Source of the DNA: a gamma proteobacterium symbiont of Ctena orbiculata
GTDB lineage: Bacteria; Pseudomonadota; Gammaproteobacteria; Chromatiales; Chromatiaceae
Direction: 5' to 3'
Length of the DNA stretch: 64,000 nt
Assembly: GCA_003058525.1 (NCBI GenBank)
Contig: QBVD01000063.1
Span: forward strand, 1-64,000
A program made the position numbers and the translations under genes. Under the pieces are notes generated by a model, which had not been told where the DNA came from, searched no databases, and saw only the letters and a list, made by a program, of their open reading frames with translations. Below are positions 17,801 through 27,163 of this stretch, in pieces. How positions within the stretch are numbered: position 1 is the stretch's first letter; every line of letters starts with the position of its first letter.

Positions 17801-18435
17801 CAACCGTCGCAGACAAAGGGATTGCTGCGTCGCTCTTCGCCGAAAGTGGATTCCGGACCGTGCCCGGGGATGAATCTCACTCCGTCACCCAGCGGCCAAA
17901 GGCGATTACGGATCGAGTGGATGAGGGTGGCGTAGTCCCCACGGGGAAAATCGGTACGACCGATGGAACCATTGAAAAGCACGTCCCCGACCTGGGCTAA
18001 TTGCGAGGCGCGATGAAAGAAAACCACATGTCCGGGTGTGTGGCCAGGGCAGTGATGGACCTCCAGATGCTCATCCCCAACGGTGATTTCATCTCCCTGG
18101 TCCAGCCATTGGTCGGGTTGACAGGCGGTACTGCCGCCAAATCCGAACATCGCGGCTTGTTGCTGCATATTATCCAGCAGGAAGGCATCTTCACGATGCG
18201 GCCCGATTATCGGCAGATTCAGCATCCGGGCCAGTTCGCCGGCGCCGCCGGCATGGTCGAGATGACCATGGGTGAGCAGAATGCGCTCAGGCGCGAGTTC
18301 AAGTGCGTTGAGCTGATCCACGATCAGCCGGGTATCGCCACCCGGATCGATGATGGCTGCATTGCGGGTCTTATCACACCAGAACAGGGTGCAGTTCTGT
18401 TGGAAGGGGGTGACGGGAATGATTTTATAGTGCAT
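17797..18435 (-). CDS. Metallo-beta-lactamase-fold hydrolase (glyoxalase II-like)
   Basis: The 212-residue product has the THxHxDH metal-binding motif (LLTHGHLDHAGG, residues ~54-65), CPGHTPGHVVF for the next His, and GDVLFNGSIGRTDF for the bridging Asp, with PGHG near the end. Length and pattern fit the compact YcbL/GloB-like group of thioester hydrolases that lacks the long C-terminal domain of true glyoxalase II. Substrate not known. Its ATG overlaps the stop of the upstream thioredoxin gene by one base (ATGA), so they are co-translated. Its own stop lies in a repeat remnant. Confidence 0.87.
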   Translation of the reverse strand: MHYKIIPVTPFQQNCTLFWCDKTRNAAIIDPGGDTRLIVDQLNALELAPERILLTHGHLDHAGGAGELARMLNLPIIGPHREDAFLLDNMQQQAAMFGFGGSTACQPDQWLDQGDEITVGDEHLEVHHCPGHTPGHVVFFHRASQLAQVGDVLFNGSIGRTDFPRGDYATLIHSIRNRLWPLGDGVRFIPGHGPESTFGEERRSNPFVCDGC

Positions 18436-18806
18436 CAGGCGTGCTTCTTCAGCATGGTCTCCAATTGTGATTCCGTTTTCGCTCCCAGAGCGACCTGCGT
18501 GACCACATTGTCTTTCATCATTACCAGTGTGGGTGTGGCCCTGATATTGAAGGTCCTGCTTGTCTCGGGATCCTCACGGACATCAACTTTGACGATACCC
18601 TCGTATTGCCTCGCCAAACGATCGATGATCGGTGTCATGGCACGACAGGGCGAGCAGCGTTGGCTGTAGAAATAGAGCATTCGGTTGCCGTTCAGATTAC
18701 TATCGATCTTTCTGCCGACCAGGCGTTTTGCCGATAGATAGCTGAACATCGGCACAAGTATGAGAAAACTTGCAACCAACAGTAACACGATCATTATCCA
18801 GGACAT
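18435..18806 (-). CDS. Membrane-anchored thioredoxin-like protein
   Basis: The product has 123 residues. An N-terminal membrane helix (IMIVLLLVASFLILVPMFSY) precedes a thioredoxin fold with active-site CSPC in YFYSQRCSPCRAMTP and the cis-proline in NIRATPTLVMMK. The Lys/Arg-rich stretch after the helix suggests the domain is cytoplasmic, but topology is not certain. CSPC differs from the thioredoxin CGPC, implying a different redox potential. It is coupled to the downstream hydrolase by a one-base overlap. Confidence 0.85.
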   Translation of the reverse strand: MSWIMIVLLLVASFLILVPMFSYLSAKRLVGRKIDSNLNGNRMLYFYSQRCSPCRAMTPIIDRLARQYEGIVKVDVREDPETSRTFNIRATPTLVMMKDNVVTQVALGAKTESQLETMLKKHA

Positions 18807-18929
18807 AGTGAGTGTTTACCTCGTCTCTGCAAATACCGATTCCCAGATGGTTTTTCAGGATCTATTAACAGATCCTGGGCCGGCCGGATACAATGACAGC
18901 CTACTTTCAGTGCAATAACGAGTCAAAGC

Positions 18930-19649
18930 TTGTCAGATTCCTATTTCTGGCAGCATGACTCATATCCTTTAAATATGGGTCTGCGGATGGATCAGATGAC
19001 AATTATTTTCGCTGTCGGAGGATTATTGATCCTCACCCTGATACTGGCAAGTATTGCCCACCGGTATCATGCTTTCGTGGAGGAGCGGCGGCAGCATGTG
19101 CAACGCATCCTGAAACGTGTGGAAGAGATCGATGGGATTATTCAACGCATGGTTGGCCTGCCCATACCGGTTGAACTGGAACGGCTTTTACGACGGGACA
19201 TAGTTGCGCGTTTGCAGGCAGTGAAAGGGATCCATGCCGGATTTAAGGGTATCAACGGAATGATAGCCCAGGCTCATCAGGCAGTTGAACAGGCCGCGGT
19301 GAGCGCTGCAACAGGCGATTTGAGCGAACAGCAAGTAGAGCGTTTTTCACGGCTGACAGGTGAAATCGAGTGGCTGCTGAAGGAGGACAGGCTACTGGTG
19401 GGGATAAACGATCAGGAGCGGGAGCGACTGCTGGAGATGATCGACACCCGACGGATGGAAACCCTTTATGGCTACCATATGCGTGAAGCCAACCGCAAGC
19501 TAAAGGGCAACCAGCTCCATCAGGCCCAGTGGCACTGTGAGCAGGTGAAATCGATGCTGTCGAGTCATGGCTTGGAGAATGATCAGATCGAGGACTGGTA
19601 TCAGGAGGCCGATCAGCTGCACCAGCAGGTTGTCCGACGCCTTTCGTGA
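18930..19649 (+). CDS. Hypothetical membrane-anchored coiled-coil protein
   Basis: I do not recognise this 239-residue product. A single membrane helix (MTIIFAVGGLLILTLILASI, residues ~24-43) is followed by a long, mostly helical, charged region with coiled-coil character (VEERRQHVQRILKRVEEIDG and onward). The TTG at 18930 gives the longest frame but has a weak ribosome site; ATGs at 18975 and 18987 are alternatives and the last would start just before the helix. It stands alone on the plus strand between two minus-strand groups. Confidence 0.65.
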   Translation: MSDSYFWQHDSYPLNMGLRMDQMTIIFAVGGLLILTLILASIAHRYHAFVEERRQHVQRILKRVEEIDGIIQRMVGLPIPVELERLLRRDIVARLQAVKGIHAGFKGINGMIAQAHQAVEQAAVSAATGDLSEQQVERFSRLTGEIEWLLKEDRLLVGINDQERERLLEMIDTRRMETLYGYHMREANRKLKGNQLHQAQWHCEQVKSMLSSHGLENDQIEDWYQEADQLHQQVVRRLS

Positions 19650-19688
19650 ACCTGGCCGGCTGTTCGATTATCAGGTGGGATGCTGTGG

Positions 19689-19880
19689 TTAATTGCCGTT
19701 CTCGCCCTCAGGGTGGTCACCCAGGGGTTCCGAAATACGGTGATTCTCATCCAGCCAGTCTCCCAGGTCGATGAGTCGACAGCGTTCACTGCAGAAAGGT
19801 CGCCAGGCGGAGTCCGATGACCAGGCGACGGCTTTACCGCATGTGGGGCATGGTACGGTTCTCTGATCTTCTTTACCCAT
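19689..19880 (-). CDS. yacG: DNA gyrase inhibitor YacG
   Basis: This is a 63-residue zinc protein with the YacG signature: [10 protein letters not shown], then [17 protein letters not shown]. The four Cys bind one zinc. E. coli YacG binds GyrB and blocks DNA binding. It lies 20 bases after zapD on the same strand, the usual neighbourhood (zapD-yacG). A repeat remnant fills the gap between them. Confidence 0.93.
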   Translation of the reverse strand: MGKEDQRTVPCPTCGKAVAWSSDSAWRPFCSERCRLIDLGDWLDENHRISEPLGDHPEGENGN

Positions 19881-19881
19881 G

Positions 19882-19903
19882 GGATTGGTGTTAACAGGCC
19901 TTA
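19882..19903. repeat. Repeat remnant between zapD and yacG
   Basis: GGATTGGTGTTAACAGGCCTTA matches the right end of the 7848-8118 element with one small deletion. It fills the 20-base gap between the two genes, and the zapD stop codon (minus strand TAA, 19901-19903) lies in it. Confidence 0.6.
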
Positions 19904-20668
19904 AAAGATACAGGCGGTGAGTTGGAAATCGATATCGTGCGTGGTCTGCACTGGCTTACCGGTATCCAACACCTCCATAAAGCGAATACTGAAACGATGC
20001 TTGTTGCCGCTGATCTCGGTGAAGATGGCACTGTTTCTGGGGAGACCGACACGGATCAACTGGGCAGGGGATGAGCTGTCGAGGGTTTTCTGGAAGAAGC
20101 CCTGAAGGGCCCGCTCCCGGGTTGGCAGGTTACTGCCGCGAACCAGGTTCAGTAACAAAACCACTGCTTCACGCACCGGATGCAGCTCCTGCATCCATTC
20201 GCTCATTTGATTTTGACGGACCTCATGGGGTTGATTCAACCAGTGGTGGTATTGGGGCAGATCGAAATTGCAGCCGCCTCCCGGGATGCTGCTGCGCTGT
20301 AGAATGGTGGTGAGAAACTCATTATTGCGCAGTTTGCGGGCGATCTGCCCATCCATGCGATAGACTTGATGAATCGCCTGTTCGAGATCATCCAGTACCT
20401 GTCCCAGTGCCTGCATGTCTACACCGGGCTGCTGCCGTACCCGTTCCAGGCTTGTGGTATGGCGTTCCAACTCTTTGAGAATCTCCGTCTTGAGGTCCGA
20501 GCGGCCGAAGACCGTGATAATACTGAGCAGGCCGTCTATCGCGGCCCGGTTACTCCAACTGTCCGCCAGCGGGCGGAAATGATCCACGTGAAGAAACAGA
20601 TGCTCGAGCCGGAGAAAGGTGCGAATCCTTTCGTTCAACGGATGCTCAAAGTGAATCAAATCGGACAC
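19901..20668 (-). CDS. zapD: Cell division protein ZapD
   Basis: ZapD cross-links FtsZ filaments at the division ring. The 255-residue product opens with [20 protein letters not shown], the conserved family start, and contains the family pattern [19 protein letters not shown]. Full length and no internal damage. The start is a GTG at 20668, which begins [11 protein letters not shown]; a weak GGAAG site lies upstream. It is followed by yacG; the usual third member coaE is not here. Confidence 0.93.
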   Translation of the reverse strand: MSDLIHFEHPLNERIRTFLRLEHLFLHVDHFRPLADSWSNRAAIDGLLSIITVFGRSDLKTEILKELERHTTSLERVRQQPGVDMQALGQVLDDLEQAIHQVYRMDGQIARKLRNNEFLTTILQRSSIPGGGCNFDLPQYHHWLNQPHEVRQNQMSEWMQELHPVREAVVLLLNLVRGSNLPTRERALQGFFQKTLDSSSPAQLIRVGLPRNSAIFTEISGNKHRFSIRFMEVLDTGKPVQTTHDIDFQLTACIF

Positions 20669-20714
20669 GAGAGATCAGTCTTCCATTAGTTATTGTCAGG
20701 GTCTGTGATTATAT

Positions 20715-20726
20715 GGGCCTGTTAAC
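20715..20726. repeat. Short remnant of the dispersed repeat
   Basis: GGGCCTGTTAAC matches the core of the repeat left end. It lies in the 220-base gap upstream of zapD, which otherwise shows no feature. Confidence 0.35.
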
Positions 20727-20888
20727 GCATTTCGAACCGGCCCTGGTAGTCGCAATAACAATCCGGCTGTGAGCCGGTCACAATGTTGCGGTCTTGGACA
20801 GCCGTTATTATGTCAGGGCTTGTTGATTACTGCTAACCCGGATCGGAGTTATTGACGCTTTTGCTATCGGGTTTGCAACTCTTGATAT

Positions 20889-21899
20889 CTATCCGCGCAC
20901 ACCCGGACTGACTGTGAAGCTGTCGATTATGTTGACATAGTTGATCCGTTCAAAGGCACTCGGATCGGCAACGCTGATCTGACTGACCCTGCCGCGAAAC
21001 TCGCCAATCGATTCAAATCCCTGCTCTTCCATCCACGCTTCAATACCCGAAATGATGGGCTGAATTGCCCCGGGGCCCTGTTCCAGCAGCAGGCTGCATA
21101 GGTGGACCACATCGGCGCCCGCCAGCAGCAGCTTGATGGCATCCTCCGGAGTGTGTACACCGCCTGTGGCGCCGAGAGAGAGCTGGGTGCGGCCATACAG
21201 AATAGCGATCCAGCGCATTGCCAGCAGGGATTCGGCGGAGGTCGAGGTCTGTAAACTGGCGCTGAGGCGCAGATTATCGATATTGATGTCGGGCTGGTAG
21301 AAACGGTTGAACAGCGACACGCCGCCGGCGCCCGCCATCTCAAGTTGTTTCACCACGTTCGCCAGCGAACTGAAGGCCGGAGATAGTTTCATGTTGATAG
21401 GAATTGATATCTGCTGTTTCAGTTGGCTGAGCAGTTCCACATAGCGCTGTTCGACTTCGCTGCCGCTGACATCGACATCGGCGGCGACATGGTAGACATT
21501 CAATTCCAGTGCATCGGCGCCTGCCTGTTCCATCTCCTCGGCATGGGTGATCCAGCCGCCCGGCGTGGTGCCATTGAGGCTGGCGATGATGGGAATTTCC
21601 AGGGCCTCCTTCAAAGCCCGCAGATTCTCCAGATAGCGCTCCTGGCCGTTGGAGAAGTCATAGTGGTGGGGCAGGAAGCTGTCCGCCTCGGCAAAGCCGG
21701 TCTCCTGGTGGTGGAGAAAGCGCACCATGCTCTCCTCCTCAGCGGTGACGGCCTCCTCGAACAGGGAATACATGATGATCGCGGCAGCACCGGCGTCTTC
21801 CAGACGGCGGGCGTGGTCGATGCTGCGGGAGAGGGGGGAAGCGGACGGCACCAGCGGATTACTTAGCTGCATGCCCAGGTATCGGGTTGTCAGATCCAT
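20889..21899 (-). CDS. Dihydroorotate dehydrogenase-like flavoprotein
   Basis: The 336-residue TIM-barrel protein opens with MDLTTRYLGMQLSNPLVPSA, typical of DHOD-like proteins. NMKLSP, SLFNRFYQPDI and SLGATGGVHTPEDAIKLLLA match FMN- and substrate-binding strands. Members of this subgroup are often found near pyruvate:ferredoxin oxidoreductase genes and are probably not the biosynthetic PyrD. Here nifJ is 16 kb away. The true substrate is unknown. Confidence 0.82.
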   Translation of the reverse strand: MDLTTRYLGMQLSNPLVPSASPLSRSIDHARRLEDAGAAAIIMYSLFEEAVTAEEESMVRFLHHQETGFAEADSFLPHHYDFSNGQERYLENLRALKEALEIPIIASLNGTTPGGWITHAEEMEQAGADALELNVYHVAADVDVSGSEVEQRYVELLSQLKQQISIPINMKLSPAFSSLANVVKQLEMAGAGGVSLFNRFYQPDINIDNLRLSASLQTSTSAESLLAMRWIAILYGRTQLSLGATGGVHTPEDAIKLLLAGADVVHLCSLLLEQGPGAIQPIISGIEAWMEEQGFESIGEFRGRVSQISVADPSAFERINYVNIIDSFTVSPGVRG

Positions 21900-22202
21900 G
21901 GCAGTCTCTCGGCTGACGGAGGTATGAAGATGATCTTACATGGTATATAGCATGATTCGCGAATTTGAGTCAGAAACATTTCCCCTATCCGAGAGACGCA
22001 GTTGTATGCGGATAGCTGTTTTCTCAACTACAGAGGTGGTCGCAGCCAAGCGCACTCTATGCATGGCCGGTGAAGCTATGGGGCGGCATCGTTGGCAGCT
22101 TATCCGCTGGTCCCCAGGTTGTCGTTTGAATGAGTAATTGATCGCTTTTCAGTTTGAATTCATTTTATCCATCTAATATCAAACTACCACTTTGAAACAG
22201 GC

Positions 22203-23501
22203 ATGCCTGATCGGATATTTGGTTCATTGATGACAACGGGTCTACTGGCACTGATAATCGCTGTTGCAATCGTGTTGCAAATAATGCTTGCGCTACTGAC
22301 AGGGATTTGGCATAAGCGCAATTCTCTCGGTAACGAGGATGATTCTGCAACTGAAGGGGTCGGAGCGCCAGCTGGTTCTGACCTTGAGAGGCATCAGGCT
22401 GCTGCGGGAAAGTGGGAGGGATTCAAACCGTTTCGCGTGGTGCGCCGGGTGGAGGAGAATGTCGCCGGCGATATCTGCTCGTTCTATCTGCAGCCCACTG
22501 AACCGATGACATTGCCCGACTTCCACCCGGGTCAATACCTCACGTTGAAACTCGAGCTGCAATCCGGGGGGGATGGCGACAAGCGGAGCGCGGTTCGGTG
22601 CTATTCGCTCTCCGACCGGCCACGCCCGGACTGTTACCGTATCTCGGTCAAGCGTGTGGGGGCGCCGGCGGATCGATCGACGGCACCGCCAGGCCAGGCC
22701 TCCAACCACCTGCATGACCGGGTGGAGGTGGGTGATCTGTTGATGGTCAAGGCGCCTTCTGGAAATTTTCACCTGATGGAAGAACCCCCCTTGCCGTTGG
22801 TGCTGATTGCCGGAGGGATCGGTATTACTCCGATGCTCAGCATCATCAATACATTGGTGGAGCAGAAGAGCGAGCGCGAGATCTGGCTCTTCTATGGCGC
22901 GCGCAATGGACGCGAAGTGATTATGCACACCTTGCTGAAACGACTTGACCAGACCCGCCCGCATTTTCACCTGCATCTCTGTTACAGTCGTCCCGATGCG
23001 GTAGACAGGATCGGGACCGATTACCAACATGCCGGACATGTGGATATGAGGCTGCTGCAGGATGTGCTCAGACTGAGACGTTATCAATATTATATCTGTG
23101 GGCCAGCCGCCATGATGGAGAGTATCGTCCCCGGGCTGCAGGCATTGGGTATACCGGCATCCGATATTCATTATGAAGCCTTCGGTCCCGCATCTCTGGC
23201 AAAACCGAAAGCGAAAGTCAGCGAGGCGTCGCACAAGCCTGAAGCGTCCTGGCGTGTGACATTCAGCAAAAGCGGTCGGTCGGCACAGTGGACGAATGGT
23301 CATGACTCGCTGCTCAGCTTTACCGAAGGTGAAGGCATTGCGGTGGACTCGGCGTGTCGCGCCGGTAGCTGCGGCAGTTGCCAGACAAGGATTGAATCGG
23401 GCGAGGTGGAATATAACCATGCGCCCGATGCCGATGTGGAGGCTGGCCACTGCCTGCTCTGCGTCAGCCGTCCCTCGAGTGATCTGAAACTGTCGTTATA
23501 G
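22203..23501 (+). CDS. Membrane-anchored FAD/NAD(P)H oxidoreductase with C-terminal 2Fe-2S domain
   Basis: The product has 432 residues. An N-terminal membrane helix (LMTTGLLALIIAVAIVLQIML) precedes a ferredoxin-reductase module: RCYSLSDRPRP for FAD, VLIAGGIGITPMLSIINTL for the nicotinamide nucleotide and YICGPAAMMES near its end. It finishes with a plant-type 2Fe-2S domain (CRAGSCGSCQTRIESG, last Cys in CLLC). This is the order in Hcr and flavohaemoprotein-type reductases. It starts a three-gene set with a b-type membrane protein and an octaheme cytochrome, suggesting electrons move from NAD(P)H across the membrane. The ATG at 22203 has a weak ribosome site; 22230 is an alternative. Confidence 0.85.
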   Translation: MPDRIFGSLMTTGLLALIIAVAIVLQIMLALLTGIWHKRNSLGNEDDSATEGVGAPAGSDLERHQAAAGKWEGFKPFRVVRRVEENVAGDICSFYLQPTEPMTLPDFHPGQYLTLKLELQSGGDGDKRSAVRCYSLSDRPRPDCYRISVKRVGAPADRSTAPPGQASNHLHDRVEVGDLLMVKAPSGNFHLMEEPPLPLVLIAGGIGITPMLSIINTLVEQKSEREIWLFYGARNGREVIMHTLLKRLDQTRPHFHLHLCYSRPDAVDRIGTDYQHAGHVDMRLLQDVLRLRRYQYYICGPAAMMESIVPGLQALGIPASDIHYEAFGPASLAKPKAKVSEASHKPEASWRVTFSKSGRSAQWTNGHDSLLSFTEGEGIAVDSACRAGSCGSCQTRIESGEVEYNHAPDADVEAGHCLLCVSRPSSDLKLSL

Positions 23502-23510
23502 GGGGCGGAT

Positions 23511-24089
23511 ATGGAAGGATCAATACTGCGCCGAGAAATCTTGCCCTTCATCGCAATCTTTGCCGGGTTGATCCTGGGGGCGTTGGCTGTCGATCTACTG
23601 TTGCATCAGTTTGATATGGTCTGGTTGGGCCGCTGGCTGGGGATTCCCGGCACCCTGTTGATCCTGACATCCTTCATCTACTCCCTGCGTAAACGGAAGA
23701 AGATTGCATTCGGTAAACCGAAGCGATTGCTGGCGATGCACGAAACCCTGACCTGGATAGGCGCATTGATGATTCTGGTGCACGCAGGCGTCCACATTTA
23801 CACCATCCTGCCGTGGTTGGCACTGATCGCCATGCTGGTGAATGTGATCAGCGGCATGACCGGAAAATACCTGCTCGACAGCGCGAGGAGGCGGCTTGCC
23901 GAAAAGGCGAATCACTACCGGGCGGAAGGAATGAACGGGGAGTCGATCGAACGCAGGCTCTTTTGGGACGCCACCACGGTTGATGCGATGAAGCAGTGGC
24001 GGGTGGTCCATCTGCCCATCACGCTTGCCTTCGCCGTGCTTGGACTGGCCCATATCGTGAGTATCTTTCTCTTTTGGCAATGGCAATGA
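23511..24089 (+). CDS. Small membrane protein, probable b-type cytochrome
   Basis: This 192-residue protein has about four hydrophobic helices. Histidines sit in helical positions suited to haem b: MHETLTWIGALMILVHAGVHIY in the second helix pair and VVHLPITLAFAVLGLAHIVS in the last. It starts nine bases after the reductase gene and its stop overlaps the start of the octaheme cytochrome gene (ATGA). The reading as a transmembrane electron conduit is inferred from histidine placement and context; no family name is certain. Confidence 0.65.
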   Translation: MEGSILRREILPFIAIFAGLILGALAVDLLLHQFDMVWLGRWLGIPGTLLILTSFIYSLRKRKKIAFGKPKRLLAMHETLTWIGALMILVHAGVHIYTILPWLALIAMLVNVISGMTGKYLLDSARRRLAEKANHYRAEGMNGESIERRLFWDATTVDAMKQWRVVHLPITLAFAVLGLAHIVSIFLFWQWQ

Positions 24090-24916
24090 AGCATCGAAAA
24101 CTGCTGTGGGCGGTAACCATGAATCTGGTGGTACTGATCACCTTGACGTTGATGTGGCCTCATTTGATGGTCAGCCCCGGTAAACCGATAAAGGCCCACG
24201 AGGAGATTTCAGACGACTGTTTTGCCTGCCATACGCCGTTCATAGGCAGTACGCCTGATAAATGCATCGCCTGCCACAAGGTGGACGAGATCGGTATCAA
24301 AACCACTCAGGGGCTGCCGATCGGCGGTGAAAAGAAAAATGTGGCGTTTCATCAGCAGCTCACGGAAGATGATTGCGTTGCCTGCCATAGCGATCACAAT
24401 GGAGTGATGGCCTTTCGGCCCATCAGTCAGTTTTCCCATGAGCTGGTCGAGACGACTGTGCGCGGGCAGTGCGAAGGATGTCATGCCGATCCGGTGGATG
24501 CCTTACATCGGAAGATCGAGGACGGTTGCGATCAGTGCCATACCTTTGAAGGCTGGAAGCCGGCGACATTCGACCATAATGACTATTTTCGTTTCGACCA
24601 CCACCATGAGGCCGAGTGCGAGACCTGTCATGTTGACAGCGATTTCAACAGCTACACCTGTTACGGTTGTCATGAGCACTCGAGGTCGAACATCCGCGGT
24701 GAGCATATCGAGGAAGGGATCTACGACTATGAGAATTGCGTCGAGTGCCATCGTAGCGGGGACGAGGATGAGGCAGAGTGGCGCTGGCGTTCCCGCAGGG
24801 AAGACGCCTTGCGTAGCGGAAGGGAGCGTTTCGACGGTGGGTCTGACGAGGGATTCCGGGGTTGGTACGGCAAAGAGCACGAAAAGGGATATGGACGTAG
24901 ATATGACGATGATTGA
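24086..24916 (+). CDS. Octaheme cytochrome c, membrane-anchored
   Basis: The product has 276 residues from the ATG overlapping the preceding stop. A signal-anchor (KLLWAVTMNLVVLITLTLMW) is followed by eight CXXCH motifs: CFACH, CIACH, CVACH, CEGCH, CDQCH, CETCH, CYGCH and CVECH. Many extra His (FDHNDYFRFDHHHEAE) could serve as distal ligands, as in class III cytochromes. The last ~55 residues are highly charged and repetitive in Arg, Glu and Asp. With the two upstream genes it could carry electrons to or from the periplasm. Partner and substrate unknown. Confidence 0.85.
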   Translation: MKHRKLLWAVTMNLVVLITLTLMWPHLMVSPGKPIKAHEEISDDCFACHTPFIGSTPDKCIACHKVDEIGIKTTQGLPIGGEKKNVAFHQQLTEDDCVACHSDHNGVMAFRPISQFSHELVETTVRGQCEGCHADPVDALHRKIEDGCDQCHTFEGWKPATFDHNDYFRFDHHHEAECETCHVDSDFNSYTCYGCHEHSRSNIRGEHIEEGIYDYENCVECHRSGDEDEAEWRWRSRREDALRSGRERFDGGSDEGFRGWYGKEHEKGYGRRYDDD

Positions 24917-25197
24917 ACTTTCTGCGCGATTTATATCCATTTCCTTTGAGGATTAGCCACTAAGCACTACTTCGACATAAGGGTTAAGCAAACAGGGTGA
25001 TGGAAGGAATCAACCGGATTATGTCTATCGTGCAGAGCTTTATCCAGGATATGATTGATACAATGTGTCGAGAAGGTGGTCGCACGCATCGTTGTCTCAC
25101 GCCTGTGCGCAGCACCCGTTGAAGTGATCGCGTCAACTATTCATTTAGTGACGATTCGGTTACAGTCGGCCGGTCATTACATTTCTTCCGGGTGGTC

Positions 25198-25986
25198 ATG
25201 ACTTACCAACCGCTATTTCTGTTCGGCGCAGGGTTTTTGGGGGGTATGCTGAATGCAATCGCAGGTGGCGGTAGTTTCATTACATTTCCCGCGTTGCTGT
25301 TAGTCGGTGTACCACCCGTCAGCGCCAATGCGACCAACACCTTCGCCTCCTGTGCCGGGTACCTGAGTGGGAGCTATGCCTTGCGCAGGGAGCTGGCCGC
25401 CTGCCGGACCCAATTGCCGCGTATCATCGGCATAAGTGCCATAGGTGGCGGTCTGGGTGCGCTGTTGCTGTTGCAGACACCGGAGTCGATTTTTCGGCAA
25501 GCGATACCCTGGTTGCTGCTCTTCGCCACCCTTTTGTTTATCTTTGGCGGGCGTATAAACCGGAACCTGAGAGACTTCGCCACAAGATATCGGCATGCCT
25601 CGCTTCTCGGCGGGCTGCTGCTGGTACTGCTATTGGCGGGGGTCTCCGTCTATGGAGGGTTTTTCAATGCAGGCCTCGGGATAATCATTCTCAGCTATCT
25701 GGCACTGGCGGGCTATAACGATATCAATACCATGAACGGCGTGAAACTGCTTATCTCCACGGTTATATCGCTGGTCGCCATCCTGCTGTTTATCTATGAT
25801 GGGATGATTGCCTGGTTTGCGGGCATAACGGTCATGCTCGGTACTTTGGCCGGGGGGTATATGGCTGCCCACCTGTCACGCCGGCTATCTCAACGCAGCG
25901 TGAGGTCGTTTATCATTTTTGCCGGCAGCGTCATAACACTCTATTTCTTCTACGAGACCTACTTTCAACCCGGCCCGACCGGGTGA
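25198..25986 (+). CDS. TSUP-family (TauE/SafE) anion exporter
   Basis: The 262-residue, eight-helix membrane protein starts with the family hairpin FLGGMLNAIAGGGSFITFPA and NATNTFASCAGYLSG, repeated in the second half as YGGFFNAGLGIIILSYLAL. TSUP proteins move sulfite, sulfoacetate or related small anions; in a sulfur oxidiser sulfite or thiosulfate export is plausible. The ATG at 25198 was chosen over a GTG two codons upstream. The 280 bases before it contain no clear gene. Confidence 0.88.
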   Translation: MTYQPLFLFGAGFLGGMLNAIAGGGSFITFPALLLVGVPPVSANATNTFASCAGYLSGSYALRRELAACRTQLPRIIGISAIGGGLGALLLLQTPESIFRQAIPWLLLFATLLFIFGGRINRNLRDFATRYRHASLLGGLLLVLLLAGVSVYGGFFNAGLGIIILSYLALAGYNDINTMNGVKLLISTVISLVAILLFIYDGMIAWFAGITVMLGTLAGGYMAAHLSRRLSQRSVRSFIIFAGSVITLYFFYETYFQPGPTG

Positions 25987-26005
25987 GTGTCAACACCCCC
26001 TGTCT

Positions 26006-27163
26006 CTAGCTCGACAGTTCCTGTCCCACAGGCGTGACTGGGCCCGTCGGTATTGGGTCGGCGGGTCCGACAAATGTTTTTTTGATCTTGAGCATGATAT
26101 CGCTTGAAAGCGCATCGAGTTTCGCTTCCACTTCATTGAGCTTGCCTTGCCGGTCGTCGGCAGGAACCAACAATTGACGCAGCAATGGGACCAGCTCAAG
26201 CGCATAATCGGTTTGATGATTGTTCTCCAACGCCTGCAGCAGCGCCTGGTCGGCATTGATGTAGTCTTTCAGTTTGCAGTAGACACAGGTGGTGCGCAGG
26301 TAGATGGCGCACTGTCGCTTTTCCTCATTGTTGAGCCCGTGGTCAAGCACTGCGTAATGCTCCTTTGCCTGGTAGTAGTCTGCCGCGTCGTATGAGGCAT
26401 CCGCTTCAGCCAGCAGATAACGGTTGCAGACGCCGATCCAGTAATCGATACGGTCACCGTAAAGATTGAATTTATGATTCCTGATTTCGGCTTTTGTCAG
26501 CCACTCACGGGCTTCCACGAAATGTCCCAGCCGAATATAGTGGCGGCCGATTGTATAGGCGCTCTGAGCATATTTTTTATTGCCCTGCTCGAATCTCTCT
26601 ATGACCGTGTTGATGATGCCCTCGGTGTCCTGCAGTTCGATATTCATCTCCAGTTCTGCAAAGACATCGAGATGCTTACGTGAAAGCTCGCTCATCTGAT
26701 GCAGGGCTTCCCTGGCGGCCTTGTGAACCTCCTCGGGCTCCTCCTCATCGGCGATGATGTCAACCAGCACCAGCAAGGCCCCGTCATCCCTTGACTCCCC
26801 CAGTGCCCTGGCGGAAGCGCAGCGTTCGGTCACGTCGTCCGATCTCAACAGGAACTTCATGCAAAAGAGCATCATTTCACCGATATGATCCTGTTTGCGT
26901 CCCCAGAAAACAAGCCCGATGATGAGTGCAGCTCCCACGGCGAGGGAAATCAGCAAAGCAATGATCAAAGTGGTGGCCATGCCATTGTCATGATTGTTGC
27001 CCAGGGCGCCCTCTGCGGCTTGGATGTCGGTTGTGATCACCAAGGCAACGATCGCGGTTAAGGAGAAGATCCGGGCGGATCGTCCAAAAATACCTGTTTT
27101 TATGTGGCGGGTGGTGGCAGTTAGCATATTCGTATCCATGTTCGTGTGCGCAGTACCGCTCAC
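26006..27163 (-). CDS. Membrane-anchored TPR/HEAT-like protein
   Basis: The product has up to 385 residues. Two hydrophobic segments near residues 28-50 and 65-88 (TTLIIALLISLAVGAALIIG) anchor it. A HEAT-like segment follows (CASARALGESRDDGALLVLV), then TPR-like helical pairs (KYAQSAYTIGRHYIRLGHFVEAREWL, YYQAKEHYAVLDHGL). It probably holds a protein complex at the membrane; no partner is indicated. The start is uncertain: the first ATG at 27163 is used, but a later Met would remove the odd N-terminal stretch. It is convergent with the TSUP gene. Confidence 0.7.
   Translation of the reverse strand: MSGTAHTNMDTNMLTATTRHIKTGIFGRSARIFSLTAIVALVITTDIQAAEGALGNNHDNGMATTLIIALLISLAVGAALIIGLVFWGRKQDHIGEMMLFCMKFLLRSDDVTERCASARALGESRDDGALLVLVDIIADEEEPEEVHKAAREALHQMSELSRKHLDVFAELEMNIELQDTEGIINTVIERFEQGNKKYAQSAYTIGRHYIRLGHFVEAREWLTKAEIRNHKFNLYGDRIDYWIGVCNRYLLAEADASYDAADYYQAKEHYAVLDHGLNNEEKRQCAIYLRTTCVYCKLKDYINADQALLQALENNHQTDYALELVPLLRQLLVPADDRQGKLNEVEAKLDALSSDIMLKIKKTFVGPADPIPTGPVTPVGQELSS

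Noticed and set aside
21940-22137. 65-codon plus-strand frame upstream of the flavin reductase
   Set aside because: No ribosome site or known motif; it lies where the divergent promoters should be.
22293-23450. 385-codon minus-strand frame opposite the flavin reductase
   Set aside because: Shadow frame; the plus strand has all FAD, NAD and 2Fe-2S motifs.
25000-25122. 40-codon plus-strand frame starting MEGINRIMSIVQSF
   Set aside because: The AGGG upstream is too close to the ATG, no family is recognised and the length is easily reached by chance.
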